Source of the DNA: Streptomyces sp. ISL-98
Lineage (GTDB): Bacteria; Actinomycetota; Actinomycetes; Streptomycetales; Streptomycetaceae
Reading direction: 5' to 3'
Assembly (NCBI RefSeq): GCF_018614055.1
Contig: NZ_JAGGPB010000034.1
Span: 248,001-312,000, forward strand
Length of the DNA: 64,000 nucleotides
The notes beneath the pieces were generated by a model. That model worked only from the letters and a program-made list of their open reading frames with translations. It was not told where the DNA came from and made no database searches. This document shows, piece after piece, positions 17,639 through 26,392 of this stretch (positions are counted from its first letter, which is position 1; each line of letters begins with the position of its first letter). The position numbers were made by a program, and so were the translations under genes.

Positions 17639-18630
17639 CGGCTGGCCTTCCTGCGGGAGATCTGGTCGACGGTCACGGCGAGGATCACCAGGGCGCCCGT
17701 GATGAGGGTCTGGTAGATGGAACCGACCCCCATCAGCTGGAGGCCGTTGCGGAACACGCCGACGATCAGGGCGCCGACGAGCGTGCCGAGCACCGCGCCC
17801 CGGCCGCCGAACAGGCTCGTACCGCCCAGGACGACCGCCGTGATCGCGTCGAGGTTGTCGGTCTGGCCCGCCTTCGGGTCGCCGACTCCCGTACGGGAGA
17901 CGAGGAGCAGGGCCGCGATGCCGTAGATGAGTCCTGCGGTGGCGTAGATGCCGAGCTGGAGGCGGGTGGTGCGGATGCCGGTGAGGCGGGCGACGTCGGG
18001 GCTGTTGCCCAGGGCGTACGTGTGCTTGCCCCACGCGGTCTGGCTGAGCATGTACGCGAAGGCGAGGAAGAGGACGATGGTCAGCACCGAGCCGTACGTG
18101 ATGTCGGTGCGGCCGAGCGGGAAGGTTTCGCCGAGGCCGGTCAGCGCTGCCGGCAGGTCGGTGATGGTCTGCTCGTCCGAGTAGATGTGGGTGAGCGCGA
18201 AGGCCACGTTGAGCATGCCGAGCGTCACGATGAACGGCGGCAGCTTCACCAGTGTCACCAGCGCGCCGTTGACCAGCCCGAAGAGCGCGCACACGCCGAT
18301 ACCGGCGCCGATCGCGACCAGCGGCGGCAGTGTCCCTTCCGCCGCGAGCTTCGCCATCACGATGGTGCCGAAGGCCATCACGGCGCCGCAGGACAGGTCG
18401 ATGCCGGCGGTGAGGATGATCAGCGTCTGGCCGAGGGCGAGGGTGCCGACGACCATGACCTGCTGGACGACGAGCGAGAGGTTGCCGCCGGACAGGAACT
18501 GGTCGCTCTGGAAGGCGAAGAAGACGCAGGCAACGAGCAGGGCGACGAGCGGCCCGGCGGTCGGATGGGCGGTCACTGCACGCCAGTTGGGCGTCACCGG
18601 AATGGTCCGTGGCGCGGTGGAGGTGGTCAT
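17635..18630 (-). CDS. Sugar ABC transporter permease (RbsC/FrcC-like)
   Basis: A 331-residue membrane protein with about eight to ten transmembrane helices. Family hallmarks are GIDLSCGAVMAFG, NGALVTLVKLPPFIVTLG, and the C-terminal GGTSLFGGRGAVLGTLVGALIVG in two pieces. It forms the membrane channel of the sugar transporter; the ATPase gene overlaps its end and the binding-protein gene precedes it. The ATG at 18630 lies 56 nt downstream of the binding-protein stop. Confidence 0.92.
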   Translation of the reverse strand: MTTSTAPRTIPVTPNWRAVTAHPTAGPLVALLVACVFFAFQSDQFLSGGNLSLVVQQVMVVGTLALGQTLIILTAGIDLSCGAVMAFGTIVMAKLAAEGTLPPLVAIGAGIGVCALFGLVNGALVTLVKLPPFIVTLGMLNVAFALTHIYSDEQTITDLPAALTGLGETFPLGRTDITYGSVLTIVLFLAFAYMLSQTAWGKHTYALGNSPDVARLTGIRTTRLQLGIYATAGLIYGIAALLLVSRTGVGDPKAGQTDNLDAITAVVLGGTSLFGGRGAVLGTLVGALIVGVFRNGLQLMGVGSIYQTLITGALVILAVTVDQISRRKASR

Positions 18631-18686
18631 GGGGCTCCTTGGTTCATGGATGTACGGGCGATGTTTCGCGGGACGGGGCCCCGGGC

Positions 18687-19724
18687 CTATCCCCAGCAGT
18701 TCTCCAGCCCGTACGCGGCGTCCTTGGCGCTCACGCCCGCCGCGGGCTTGTCGGTGATGAGCTGGACGCCCGTGTCGACGTAACCGCTCGCCTTCTTGCC
18801 GTCCATGGCGTACGCCGTCACGGCCTTGACGCCCTTGGACGCCATGAGTAGCGGGTACTGCTGTGAAGTGGCGGCGATCCTGCCCGACTTGACGGCCTCG
18901 GTGCCGGTGCAGCCGCCGTCGACGGACACGATCAGTACGTCTTTCTCGCGACCCTTGGCCTTGAGCGCCGTGTACGCGCCGAGCGCGGCGGGCTCGTTGA
19001 TCGTGTAGACGACGTTGATGCCGGGGGCCTTCTGGAGGCAGTTCTCCATCGCCGTCTGGCCCTTGGACTGGTCGCCGCCGGTGTCCTGGGAGCAGACGAC
19101 CGACGGATCGCCCTTCTTGATCCCGTAGCCCTTCAGGAAACCGTCGTGGCGCAGCTGCCCGACGGCGACCCCGGGGGCGAGGTCGAGGGTGGCGATCTTC
19201 GCCTCCTTGCCGCGCATGGCGGCCTTCGCGTACGCGCCGATCAGCTCGCCGGCCTTGAGGTTGTCGGTGGCGAAGAGTGCGTCGGCGGCGTCCTGCGGAT
19301 CGGTCGGGCTGTCGAGCGCGATGACCAGAACGCCCTTTTTCCGGGCCTGTTCGACGGCGGGGACGATCGCCTTGGAGTCGTTGGGGGTGATCAGGATGCC
19401 TTTGACTCCGGCGGCGACCATGTTCTCGATCGCGGTGACCTGGCCTTCGTTGTCGCCGTCGAACTTGCCTGCGGCCGTGCTCAGTTCGGCGCCCTCGGCC
19501 TTCGCCGCCTGGGCGGCGCCCTCCTTCATCTTGACGAAGAAGGGGTTGGTGTCCGTCTTGGTGATCAGGCCGACCTTGACCTTTCCTCCGCTGCCGTTGG
19601 ACCCCTGGGCCCCCTCGCCGCATCCGGCGAGCAGCAGGGCGGCGGACGCGGTGCAGGCGGCAAGGGCTGTGGTGGTGCGGGCGGTGCGTGCTGTGCCGGC
19701 AGTGCGGGTGGTGCGTCGCTTCAT
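18687..19724 (-). CDS. Sugar ABC transporter substrate-binding lipoprotein
   Basis: A 345-residue lipoprotein with lipobox LLAGC (C35) and a type I periplasmic-binding fold (KVGLITKTDTNPFFVKMKEG; ILITPNDSKAIVPAVEQAR; VVYTINEPAALGAY), resembling ribose/fructose-binding proteins. The ATG at 19724 has GAGGAG 7 nt upstream. It is the first gene of the transporter operon, and two operator-like inverted repeats lie 27-55 nt upstream, so induction through the LacI regulator is likely. The neighbouring PfkB kinase and GH32 stub point to fructose or a fructoside as ligand. Confidence 0.9.
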   Translation of the reverse strand: MKRRTTRTAGTARTARTTTALAACTASAALLLAGCGEGAQGSNGSGGKVKVGLITKTDTNPFFVKMKEGAAQAAKAEGAELSTAAGKFDGDNEGQVTAIENMVAAGVKGILITPNDSKAIVPAVEQARKKGVLVIALDSPTDPQDAADALFATDNLKAGELIGAYAKAAMRGKEAKIATLDLAPGVAVGQLRHDGFLKGYGIKKGDPSVVCSQDTGGDQSKGQTAMENCLQKAPGINVVYTINEPAALGAYTALKAKGREKDVLIVSVDGGCTGTEAVKSGRIAATSQQYPLLMASKGVKAVTAYAMDGKKASGYVDTGVQLITDKPAAGVSAKDAAYGLENCWG

Positions 19725-19750
19725 GGCGCGGCTCCTCAATGGCGTGGGCT

Positions 19751-19779
19751 GTCATCGTTGACTTATGTCAACGTTGACA
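19751..19779 (-). promoter_or_regulatory. Tandem LacI-type operators
   Basis: A perfect 14-bp palindrome TGTCAACGTTGACA (19766-19779) has the central CG and symmetric arms of LacI-family sites. A near copy GTCATCGTTGAC (one mismatch from symmetry) lies 16 bp away at 19751-19762. Both sit just upstream of the sugar-binding protein gene and would cover its promoter. The partner is probably the LacI regulator at 15754-16779. Confidence 0.7.
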
Positions 19780-19869
19780 TCGACTCGCCCAGATGGTGGA
19801 CTCCGCGGCGAGCAACGTCAATGCCCCCTACGCGTAACGAGTTGGCAACGGAGGCCATCCAGATGAGCC

Positions 19870-20046
19870 GACGTCCTGATCGACCGGTCCTCCGTCGAGG
19901 TCTTCACCGGCGACGGCACGGCGCTGAGCGCCCGCGTGTACCCGCGCTACCGCGAGTTCGACGCCGTCGAATTCACGGCAGAGGGCGGTGGACTGCGTCT
20001 GAAGAGAGCCACGCTGACCCGCCCCGGCTCGTCCTGGACCGACTGA
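19870..20046 (+). pseudogene. C-terminal stub of a GH32 glycoside hydrolase (levanase/sucrase type)
   Basis: About 58 codons read DVLIDRSSVEVFTGDG...RYREFDAVEFTAEGGG...LTRPGSSWTD and stop at 20044-20046. The pattern V-DRSSVEVF-GDG is the hallmark of the C-terminal beta-sandwich of family 32 hydrolases (levanases, inulinases, sucrases). The whole catalytic five-blade propeller is missing: there is no start codon or upstream frame between the operators and 19870. The gene has been deleted down to its tail. The remaining gap up to the kinase gene holds only a ribosome-binding site. Confidence 0.75.
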
Positions 20047-20085
20047 CCGACCTCCCAGATCTCCCCCTCTCCCGAAAGGACCCTC

Positions 20086-21042
20086 ATGCCCGCGACCCGC
20101 CCCGTGGCAGTACTCGGCGAATGCGTTGCCGACGCCTTCGTCGCTCCGGCGCACGACGACGCCCCGGGCCTCAGGCTCGACGTACTGCCCGGTGGCGGGC
20201 CCGCCAACACCGCGGTGGCGCTCGCCCGGCTCGCCACCCCCACCCACTTCATCGGCCGCCTCTCCACCGACGTCTTCGGCAGGCTCTTCCGCAGCCACCT
20301 CGCCGCATCGGGCGTCAACCTCGACTCCTGTACGGACGCCACCGAGCCCAGCACCCTCGCCGTCGCGGGCCTGGCGCCCGACGGCAGCGCCGACTACTCC
20401 TTCCACGCCGAAGGGACCGCAGACTGGCAGTGGACGGCCGACGAACTCGCCGCCGCCGAGCTCGTCGACGCGGCCTGCCTGCACACCGGTTCACTCGCCC
20501 TTGTGCGTGGCCCGGGCGCGTCCGCCGTGGAGGAACTGCTGTGCGCGGTACGTCCGTACAGCACCATCAGCATCGACCCCAACGTGCGCCCGCACCTGGT
20601 CGACCCCGCCGTCTACCGGACCCGACTGCCCCGCTGGTGCGCCCTCGCCGACATCCTGCGCATGAGCGACGACGACCTGTCGGAACTGCACCCCGGCGTC
20701 GCGCCGGAGGCGGCGTGCGACACCTGGCACGAGGCGGGCGCGACCCTGGTGGTCGTCACGCGCGGCGCCGACGGCGTGCTCGTCTCGTACGCCGGCGAGC
20801 GGCTGCATGTGCCGTCGCCGCCGGTCGACGTTGTGGACACGGTGGGCGCGGGGGACGCGTTCACGGCGGGACTGCTGCACCGGCTGCACGCGGCGGGGCT
20901 GCTCGGCGGCCGGCTCGACGGGCTGTCGTGGCGGCAGATCGAGGATGCGGTCGCTTTCGGCACGGAGATCGCCGCTGCGACCTGCGCGGTACGCGGCGCG
21001 AACCCACCCCGAGTGAACAGTTCGGCGCCGGCGTGCCCTTAG
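20086..21042 (+). CDS. PfkB family carbohydrate kinase (fructokinase-like)
   Basis: A 318-residue ribokinase-fold enzyme. Signature 1 is PGGGPANTAVALARL (about 35-49) and signature 2 is DTVGAGDAFTAG with catalytic D257. It phosphorylates a sugar, most likely fructose given the adjacent GH32 remnant and the FrcABC-like transporter. The ATG has AAAGGA about 6 nt upstream. It lies 39 nt downstream of the GH32 stub on the same strand, as expected if the two were once an operon. Confidence 0.9.
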   Translation: MPATRPVAVLGECVADAFVAPAHDDAPGLRLDVLPGGGPANTAVALARLATPTHFIGRLSTDVFGRLFRSHLAASGVNLDSCTDATEPSTLAVAGLAPDGSADYSFHAEGTADWQWTADELAAAELVDAACLHTGSLALVRGPGASAVEELLCAVRPYSTISIDPNVRPHLVDPAVYRTRLPRWCALADILRMSDDDLSELHPGVAPEAACDTWHEAGATLVVVTRGADGVLVSYAGERLHVPSPPVDVVDTVGAGDAFTAGLLHRLHAAGLLGGRLDGLSWRQIEDAVAFGTEIAAATCAVRGANPPRVNSSAPACP

Positions 21043-21060
21043 CCGGTGGGCCGTGCGGGT

Positions 21061-21213
21061 GCCTGCGGGCTTGTTCCCCTACCCGCCCCTTTCACGAAGC
21101 TGTGGGGGCAAGCCCTCAGACCCCCGGACGCCCGTCCGGCGTTTGAGGAGCGGGTCTGGGGCGGGGCCCCAGTTCGGGAAGGGGCGGGCAGGGGAACAGC
21201 CCCGCAGGCACCC
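21061..21213. repeat. Dispersed Streptomyces intergenic repeat, copy 1
   Basis: A long imperfect inverted repeat: gcctgcggg...tccccta-cccgcccctt on the left and aaggggcggg-caggggaac...ccgcaggc on the right, with an internal palindromic core rich in gggtctgggg/cccccagaccc. The same element recurs at 32070-32228. It lies between the convergent kinase and GAF-regulator genes, where it can also act as a bidirectional terminator. It is probably non-autonomous. Confidence 0.8.
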
Positions 21214-21235
21214 CGCTGGAAGCGGCCGGCGTTGG

Positions 21236-22549
21236 CTAGCCCTGGCCCGCGTCCCGGTTCCGCCGCGCCCCCGTGATCGCCGGTGCCGTGGAGTGCGGCA
21301 GCAGGTACGCCGGGTGGGCCGGGCGGATCACCTCCACCTCCACCTCGTCCACGAAGCGGTACGGGCGATGCGCCAGCACCTCCGCCAAGTGGCGCCGCAG
21401 ACGCGACATTTCCGCTCGTACCGTCACGGTCCGAGTCGGATCGCCGAACAGGTCGGACGCCAGCTGGGCCGCGCTGCGCCCCTCCCGGTGCACGCTCAGC
21501 AGGTACAGCAACTCGGCGTGCCGCGGGCTGAGTTCATGCGTCCACGGCCCCGCCTCACCCGCCCCCGACACCGTCACCGACGACCGGCTCCGGTTGCTCA
21601 GGTCCAGTACGACCCGACTCGCCGCACCCACCTCCGAGCCCCGCTCCTCCACCCGCACCAGCCAGCCCCCCGGCAGCGGCTCCACCGCGCACATCCCCAG
21701 CGACGGCAGCCATCTCCGCCCCGCCCGGAACGACTTCGGCAGCGGCAGCCGCCCGACCGGCGGCATCCCGGTCACCGCCGCCAGCCAACCGTGCGAGTCC
21801 ACCACCAGCGCCCGGCCGCCCACCCGGCACAGCACCGGCGCCGCCACCGAGCGCAGCTGCTCGACCGTGGCGAGGTGGCGCTGTCGCAGCTCGGCCTCCG
21901 CCAGCTTGGCCACCGAGTCGACCAGGGCCAGCGTGGCCGGGTGGAAGGTGGAGTCGACGCCGCTGACGTCTATGACGCCGAGCAGCCGCCCGTCCCGCGG
22001 ATCGTGCACGGGCGCGGCGGCGCAGGTCCAGTTGTGGAGCGTACGTACGAAATGCTCGGCAGAGTGCACCTGGACGGGCCGGCGCAACTCCAGCGCCGTA
22101 CCGATCGCGTTCGTGCCCGTCGTGTCCTCGCTCCACGCGGCGCCCTCTTCGAGACAGATGGACCCGGCCTTGCGCATCACCGCCCGGTCGCCGTCGCGCC
22201 ACAGCACGCGTCCCTCGTCGTCGGTCACCACCATCATCTGCTGGGACGCCTGCACGACCGCGACCAGCCCCTGGCTGAGCGAGGGCAGCACCTCGCCCAG
22301 CGCGGTGGATCTGCGCCGGTGTTCCAGCTCACCGGCCGGCAGCAGGTCACTGCTGGTGCTCCGGTCGGGGTCGACCCCGATGCGCAGCATGCGCTGCCAG
22401 GAGGCGTCGATCACGGCGCGCGGCGCGACGGGCGCCGGATCGCCGGAGAGGGCGGCGGCCCGCATTCCGTGGAGCCTGCGGGCGGTCTCCGCGGTGTGCC
22501 GGGAGTTGAGCCGGGCCAGGCCGTGCGGGTCGAGTGGGTCGATCTTCAC
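21236..22549 (-). CDS. GAF-domain transcriptional regulator with C-terminal winged helix
   Basis: A 437-residue cytoplasmic regulator. The N-terminal half resembles the GAF sensor of AcoR-like activators (SEDTTGTNAIGTALELRRPVQV about 135-160; HNWTCAAAPVHDPRDGRLLGVIDVSG). The AcoR AAA+ ATPase domain is absent; instead a PAS-like segment and a C-terminal winged-helix segment follow (ELSPRHAELLYLLSVHREG...TVRAEMSRLRRHL). In actinobacteria, relatives often control an alcohol or aldehyde dehydrogenase; none is adjacent here. The target is unknown. Confidence 0.8.
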   Translation of the reverse strand: MKIDPLDPHGLARLNSRHTAETARRLHGMRAAALSGDPAPVAPRAVIDASWQRMLRIGVDPDRSTSSDLLPAGELEHRRRSTALGEVLPSLSQGLVAVVQASQQMMVVTDDEGRVLWRDGDRAVMRKAGSICLEEGAAWSEDTTGTNAIGTALELRRPVQVHSAEHFVRTLHNWTCAAAPVHDPRDGRLLGVIDVSGVDSTFHPATLALVDSVAKLAEAELRQRHLATVEQLRSVAAPVLCRVGGRALVVDSHGWLAAVTGMPPVGRLPLPKSFRAGRRWLPSLGMCAVEPLPGGWLVRVEERGSEVGAASRVVLDLSNRSRSSVTVSGAGEAGPWTHELSPRHAELLYLLSVHREGRSAAQLASDLFGDPTRTVTVRAEMSRLRRHLAEVLAHRPYRFVDEVEVEVIRPAHPAYLLPHSTAPAITGARRNRDAGQG

Positions 22550-22675
22550 TGGGATTACCCCGTCACTGCTGTGAGGTCACGAGGGCACAAGGTCCCTGGG
22601 TCACCCGTATGCGAGGTGGTTGTTCCCTATCGTGCCCCTCCGTCGGCGTGCTCGCCCGCCAGTCCGCACAAACAG

Positions 22676-22689
22676 TGCAACCGTTTGCA
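22676..22689. promoter_or_regulatory. Operator-like inverted repeat upstream of the GAF regulator
   Basis: TGCAACCGTTTGCA has symmetric arms TGCAA/TTGCA around CCGT. It lies 127 bp upstream of the GAF-regulator start, in a 250-nt spacer that otherwise holds only the terminator at 22737-22768. Function is inferred from symmetry alone. Confidence 0.35.
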
Positions 22690-22736
22690 ACTCTCGTGCA
22701 GGGGCCCCGACTTGTACGAGGGTGGAGGTGTCAGTC

Positions 22737-22768
22737 GGGGTGGTGCCGTGTCGGCGCAGCACCACCCC
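22737..22768. terminator. GC hairpin terminator of the acyl-CoA dehydrogenase gene
   Basis: GGGGTGGTGC (22737-22746) and GCACCACCCC (22759-22768) form a perfect 10-bp stem with a 12-nt loop, 31 nt downstream of the leftward dehydrogenase stop. Confidence 0.65.
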
Positions 22769-22799
22769 GGCGACACCCGGCTGCATGGGCCGGGACCCG

Positions 22800-24434
22800 T
22801 CAGACGACCGCCCGCGCCCGCTCCACGACCGACGCGAGATCGAGGCTGTGCGGCAGTGTTCCGAAGGCCGCGCCCCAGTCCCCGCCGAGCCGCGACGCGC
22901 AGAACGCGTCAGCGACCTCCGGCGGCGCCCACCGCACCAGCAGCGAGCCCTGCAGCACGAGCGCCATCCGCTCGACGAGCCTGCGCGCACGCCCCTCCAT
23001 GCCCTCCAGATCGGCGAGTTCGGTCAGCAGGCCCTTGATCGCCCCGTCGAGCCGGTGATCGGCGCCGCGCGCCTGCCCGATCTCGGTGAGGAAGGCATTG
23101 AGCGCCTGCGGTTCGCGCTGCAGCGCCCGCAGGACATCCAGCGCCTGTACGTTCCCCGAGCCCTCCCAGATCGAGTTCAGCGGCGACTCGCGCAGCAGCC
23201 GCGGCATCCCCGACTCCTCGACGTACCCGTTGCCGCCCAGGCACTCCAGCGCCTCGGCGGTGACCGGCGTGCACCGCTTCGTCACCCAGTACTTCGCGGC
23301 AGGCACCGCGAGCCGCAGGAACGCCCGGTCCTGCTCGGTGTCGCTGTCGTACGCCGCCGCGAGCCGCATCGCGAGCGTCGTCGCCGCCTCCGACTCCAGC
23401 GCCAGGTCGGCCAGTACGTTGCGCATCAGCGGCTTGTCGATCAGCTTGCCGCCGAAGGCGCTGCGGTACGCCGCATGGTGCGTGGCCTGCGCCACCGCCT
23501 GGCGCATCAGCGCCGCCGAGCCGACCACGCAGTCCAGCCGGGTCGCGGCCACCATCTCGATGATGGTGCGCACGCCGCGCCCCTCCTCGCCGACCAGCCG
23601 CGCCCACGTCCCGTCGAACTCGACCTCGCTCGACGCGTTGGACCTGTTGCCCAGCTTGTCCTTGAGGCGCTGGATCCGGAACACGTTGCGCGTCCCGTCC
23701 GCCAGTACCCGCGGCACCAGGAAGCAGCTCAGGCCGCCCGGGGCCTGCGCCAGGACCAGGAATCCGTCGCACATCGGTGCCGAACAGAACCACTTGTGCC
23801 CGGTGAGCAGATACTCACCCTCGCCCGCCAGCGGCTCCGCGCTCGTCGTGTTGGCCCGGACGTCGCTGCCGCCCTGCTTCTCGGTCATGCCCATCCCGAA
23901 GAGCGCCCCCGTCTTGAGCGACGGGATTCTCAGCTCCTCCTCGTACACGTGAGAGGTGAGCCGGGGCTCCCACTCGGAGGCCAGTTCGGGGTTCGCACGC
24001 AGGGCGGGCACCGCCGCGTGCGTCATGGACAGCGGGCAGCCGTGCCCCGCCTCGGCCTGCGTCCACACGAGGAACCCGGCCGCGCGCCGGACGTGCCCGT
24101 CGGGGCGGCCCCAGGCGTCCGTAAGGCCTGCCGAGACGGCGTGTCCGAGGAGGCGGTGCCAGGCCGGATGGAACTCGACCTCGTCGATTCGGTTGCCGTA
24201 GCGGTCGTGCGTCCGCAGTTTTGGCGGGTTCTCGTTGGCCTGGACCCCCCATTCCTGTGCCTGGACGGACCCGGCGGTGCGGCCGAGCGCCGTCAGCTCC
24301 TGCCGTACGTCTTCGAGGAGTCCGGGGGTGACGTGCCGCTCCACGCCCTCGCTCAGGGCCCGGTCGGCGGTGAAGACGTCGTACCCCACCAGGGGCGGAG
24401 CCTGATTGGTCACTGTGTGTGTCGTGGCTGCCAT
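22800..24434 (-). CDS. Acyl-CoA dehydrogenase, AidB-like
   Basis: A 544-residue FAD enzyme. AidB-type features are the long N-terminal region, the flavin-binding FGMGMTEKQGGSDVRANTT, and the C-terminal ECLGGNGYVEESGMPRLLRESPLNSIWEGSGNVQALDVLR. In E. coli AidB is part of the adaptive response to alkylation damage; its enzymatic role is unclear. The ATG at 24434 (MAATTHTV) is preferred over an earlier in-frame codon. It is divergent from the YihY gene, with only 17 nt between the two starts. Confidence 0.9.
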   Translation of the reverse strand: MAATTHTVTNQAPPLVGYDVFTADRALSEGVERHVTPGLLEDVRQELTALGRTAGSVQAQEWGVQANENPPKLRTHDRYGNRIDEVEFHPAWHRLLGHAVSAGLTDAWGRPDGHVRRAAGFLVWTQAEAGHGCPLSMTHAAVPALRANPELASEWEPRLTSHVYEEELRIPSLKTGALFGMGMTEKQGGSDVRANTTSAEPLAGEGEYLLTGHKWFCSAPMCDGFLVLAQAPGGLSCFLVPRVLADGTRNVFRIQRLKDKLGNRSNASSEVEFDGTWARLVGEEGRGVRTIIEMVAATRLDCVVGSAALMRQAVAQATHHAAYRSAFGGKLIDKPLMRNVLADLALESEAATTLAMRLAAAYDSDTEQDRAFLRLAVPAAKYWVTKRCTPVTAEALECLGGNGYVEESGMPRLLRESPLNSIWEGSGNVQALDVLRALQREPQALNAFLTEIGQARGADHRLDGAIKGLLTELADLEGMEGRARRLVERMALVLQGSLLVRWAPPEVADAFCASRLGGDWGAAFGTLPHSLDLASVVERARAVV

Positions 24435-24451
24435 GCCGCTACGGTAAGGAG

Positions 24452-25579
24452 GTGCAGGCAGCAAAAGAAACACCCGAACGGCCTCATGGCAGGCTTCACC
24501 GGGCCAGAGTCCTCTATCGCAATGTCTCCAAGCGCAAGTTGGTTTGGCTGCTGCTGAAGGACACCGTCAACTCGTGCATCGAGTACCGCATCCTCGGTCT
24601 CGCCGCAGAGGCGGCGTTCTTCACCCTGCTGTCCCTCCCACCCCTGCTGCTCGGCATGATCGGTCTGCTCGGTTACGTCGATGCCTGGACCAGCACCGAG
24701 ACGGTCGCGTCCATCGAGCGGAACATCCTGACCGCCGCTGAAGCCGTCCTCTCCGACCGAGGCGTGAACGACTTCGCCAAACCGCTCCTGGACGACGTCA
24801 CCAAGGGCGCGCGGCCCGATGTCATCTCTCTCGGCTTCGCCATCGCACTCTGGTCGGGCTCACGCGCGGTCAATGTCTTCATCGACACGATCACCGTGAT
24901 GTACGGCCTCGACGGCCACCGCGGCATCGTGAAGACGCGGCTGCTGGCCTTCCTGCTGTACATCGTGGCGCTGATCATCGGCGCGGTGGTGCTGCCGCTG
25001 ATGGTGGTCGGACCGGACCGGGTGGTTGACCTGGTGCCGTTCGGCACGGAGGTCATCAGTGTCCTGTACTGGCCGGTCGTCACCCTGCTGTCCGTCGCCT
25101 TCCTCACCACGCTCTACCACGTCTCGGTGCCGGTCCGTTCGCCCTGGATCGAGGACATCCCCGGGGCGCTGATGGCCCTCGGCATGTGGGTGCTCGGCAG
25201 CTTCCTGCTGCGCATCTACCTGACCAGGACCGTCGAGGGCGTCTCCATCTACGGCTCCCTGGCCGCCCCCATCGCCGTCCTCCTGTGGATCGGCATCTCG
25301 GCGTTCGCGGTCCTGGCGGGCGCTGCCGTCAACGCCGCGATCGACCGTGTCTGGCCGTCGGTGGCCACGGCGGCGGCCCGCGAGGCGAACGACCGCGTAC
25401 GGACGGCCCAGGCGGCGGCGGTGATAGCGCGCGCGGAGGCGGCGCGCTCGGCGGAGGGCGACGCGGACGAATCCGACCCGGACATGCCGTCGGAGTTCCC
25501 GGAGCGGTGGTCGCGATTCCTGCCGCCGGACGACGTGAAGTCCCGACTGCACTCGGGCAAGGACAAGGGACAGCTTTAG
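24452..25579 (+). CDS. YihY/BrkB family inner-membrane protein
   Basis: A 375-residue protein with about six transmembrane segments between residues 45 and 300. Family motifs are YRILGLAAEAAFFTLLSLPPLLLG near the start and WIEDIPGALMALGMWVLGSFLLRIYL later. A charged cytoplasmic tail rich in Ala/Glu/Asp covers the last 75 residues. The family was once called RNase BN but is now considered a membrane protein of unknown role. The start GTG 24452 gives MQAAKETPER; the purine run directly touches it, so a leaderless mRNA is possible. Confidence 0.88.
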   Translation: MQAAKETPERPHGRLHRARVLYRNVSKRKLVWLLLKDTVNSCIEYRILGLAAEAAFFTLLSLPPLLLGMIGLLGYVDAWTSTETVASIERNILTAAEAVLSDRGVNDFAKPLLDDVTKGARPDVISLGFAIALWSGSRAVNVFIDTITVMYGLDGHRGIVKTRLLAFLLYIVALIIGAVVLPLMVVGPDRVVDLVPFGTEVISVLYWPVVTLLSVAFLTTLYHVSVPVRSPWIEDIPGALMALGMWVLGSFLLRIYLTRTVEGVSIYGSLAAPIAVLLWIGISAFAVLAGAAVNAAIDRVWPSVATAAAREANDRVRTAQAAAVIARAEAARSAEGDADESDPDMPSEFPERWSRFLPPDDVKSRLHSGKDKGQL

Positions 25580-25687
25580 TCGGGGGAGTACCCGCACCGT
25601 CACCGCACCAGCACCAGCACCCGACGTCACGGCTTCGTAAGGCGCCGCCCGCCCCGCACCCCGCCCCATGTCGACGACACTGGCCCC

Positions 25688-26392
25688 ATGCAGACCATCC
25701 TGGTCGTCGACGACGACCCCACGGTCGCCGAGGTCGTCACCGGCTATCTGGAACGTGCCGGCTTCGCCGTGACCCCCGCCGCCGACGGCCCTGAGGCCCT
25801 TCGGCAGGCGGCGGACCGCAGGCCCGACCTCGTGGTCCTGGATCTCATGCTGCCCGGCATGGACGGCCTGGAGGTGTGCCGCAAGCTCCGCGCCGACGGA
25901 CCCGTCCCGGTCATCATGCTCACCGCGCGCGGCGACGAGGACGACCGGATCCTGGGCCTGGAGGTCGGGGCCGACGACTACGTCACCAAGCCGTTCAGCC
26001 CACGCGAGCTCGTGCTGCGCGTCGAGTCCGTACTGCGCCGTGCCGCGCTCCAGCACCAGGGCCCACGGGTGCAGGCCGCCGGGATCACCCTCGACCCCGA
26101 GGCCCGCCGCGCCACCAAGGCAGGGGCCGAACTCGCCCTCACCCTCAGGGAGTTCGATCTCCTCGCGCACCTCATGCTCCACCACGGCCAGGCGCTGAGC
26201 CGGGAGCGGCTGATGCATGACGTGTGGGGCTGGGAGTTCGGCGACCTGTCGACGGTCACCGTCCATGTGCGGCGGCTGCGCGGCAAGATCGAGGACGACC
26301 CGGCACGACCGCGCCTCATCCGGACGGTATGGGGAGTCGGCTACCGCTTCGATGCCGACCGACTCGACGAAGGCGGGGTCTCACATGCGTGA
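25688..26392 (+). CDS. Response regulator, OmpR/PhoB family
   Basis: A 234-residue DNA-binding response regulator. In the receiver domain (2-115) the acidic pair is D8/D9, the phospho-acceptor D52 (VVLDLMLPG), T79 and K101. A winged-helix output domain follows (about 130-225; ELALTLREFDLLAHL, VTVHVRRLRGKIE, RTVWGVGYRF). Its stop overlaps the start of the sensor kinase gene by 8 nt, so the pair is a two-component system. The signal and regulon are unknown. Confidence 0.95.
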   Translation: MQTILVVDDDPTVAEVVTGYLERAGFAVTPAADGPEALRQAADRRPDLVVLDLMLPGMDGLEVCRKLRADGPVPVIMLTARGDEDDRILGLEVGADDYVTKPFSPRELVLRVESVLRRAALQHQGPRVQAAGITLDPEARRATKAGAELALTLREFDLLAHLMLHHGQALSRERLMHDVWGWEFGDLSTVTVHVRRLRGKIEDDPARPRLIRTVWGVGYRFDADRLDEGGVSHA

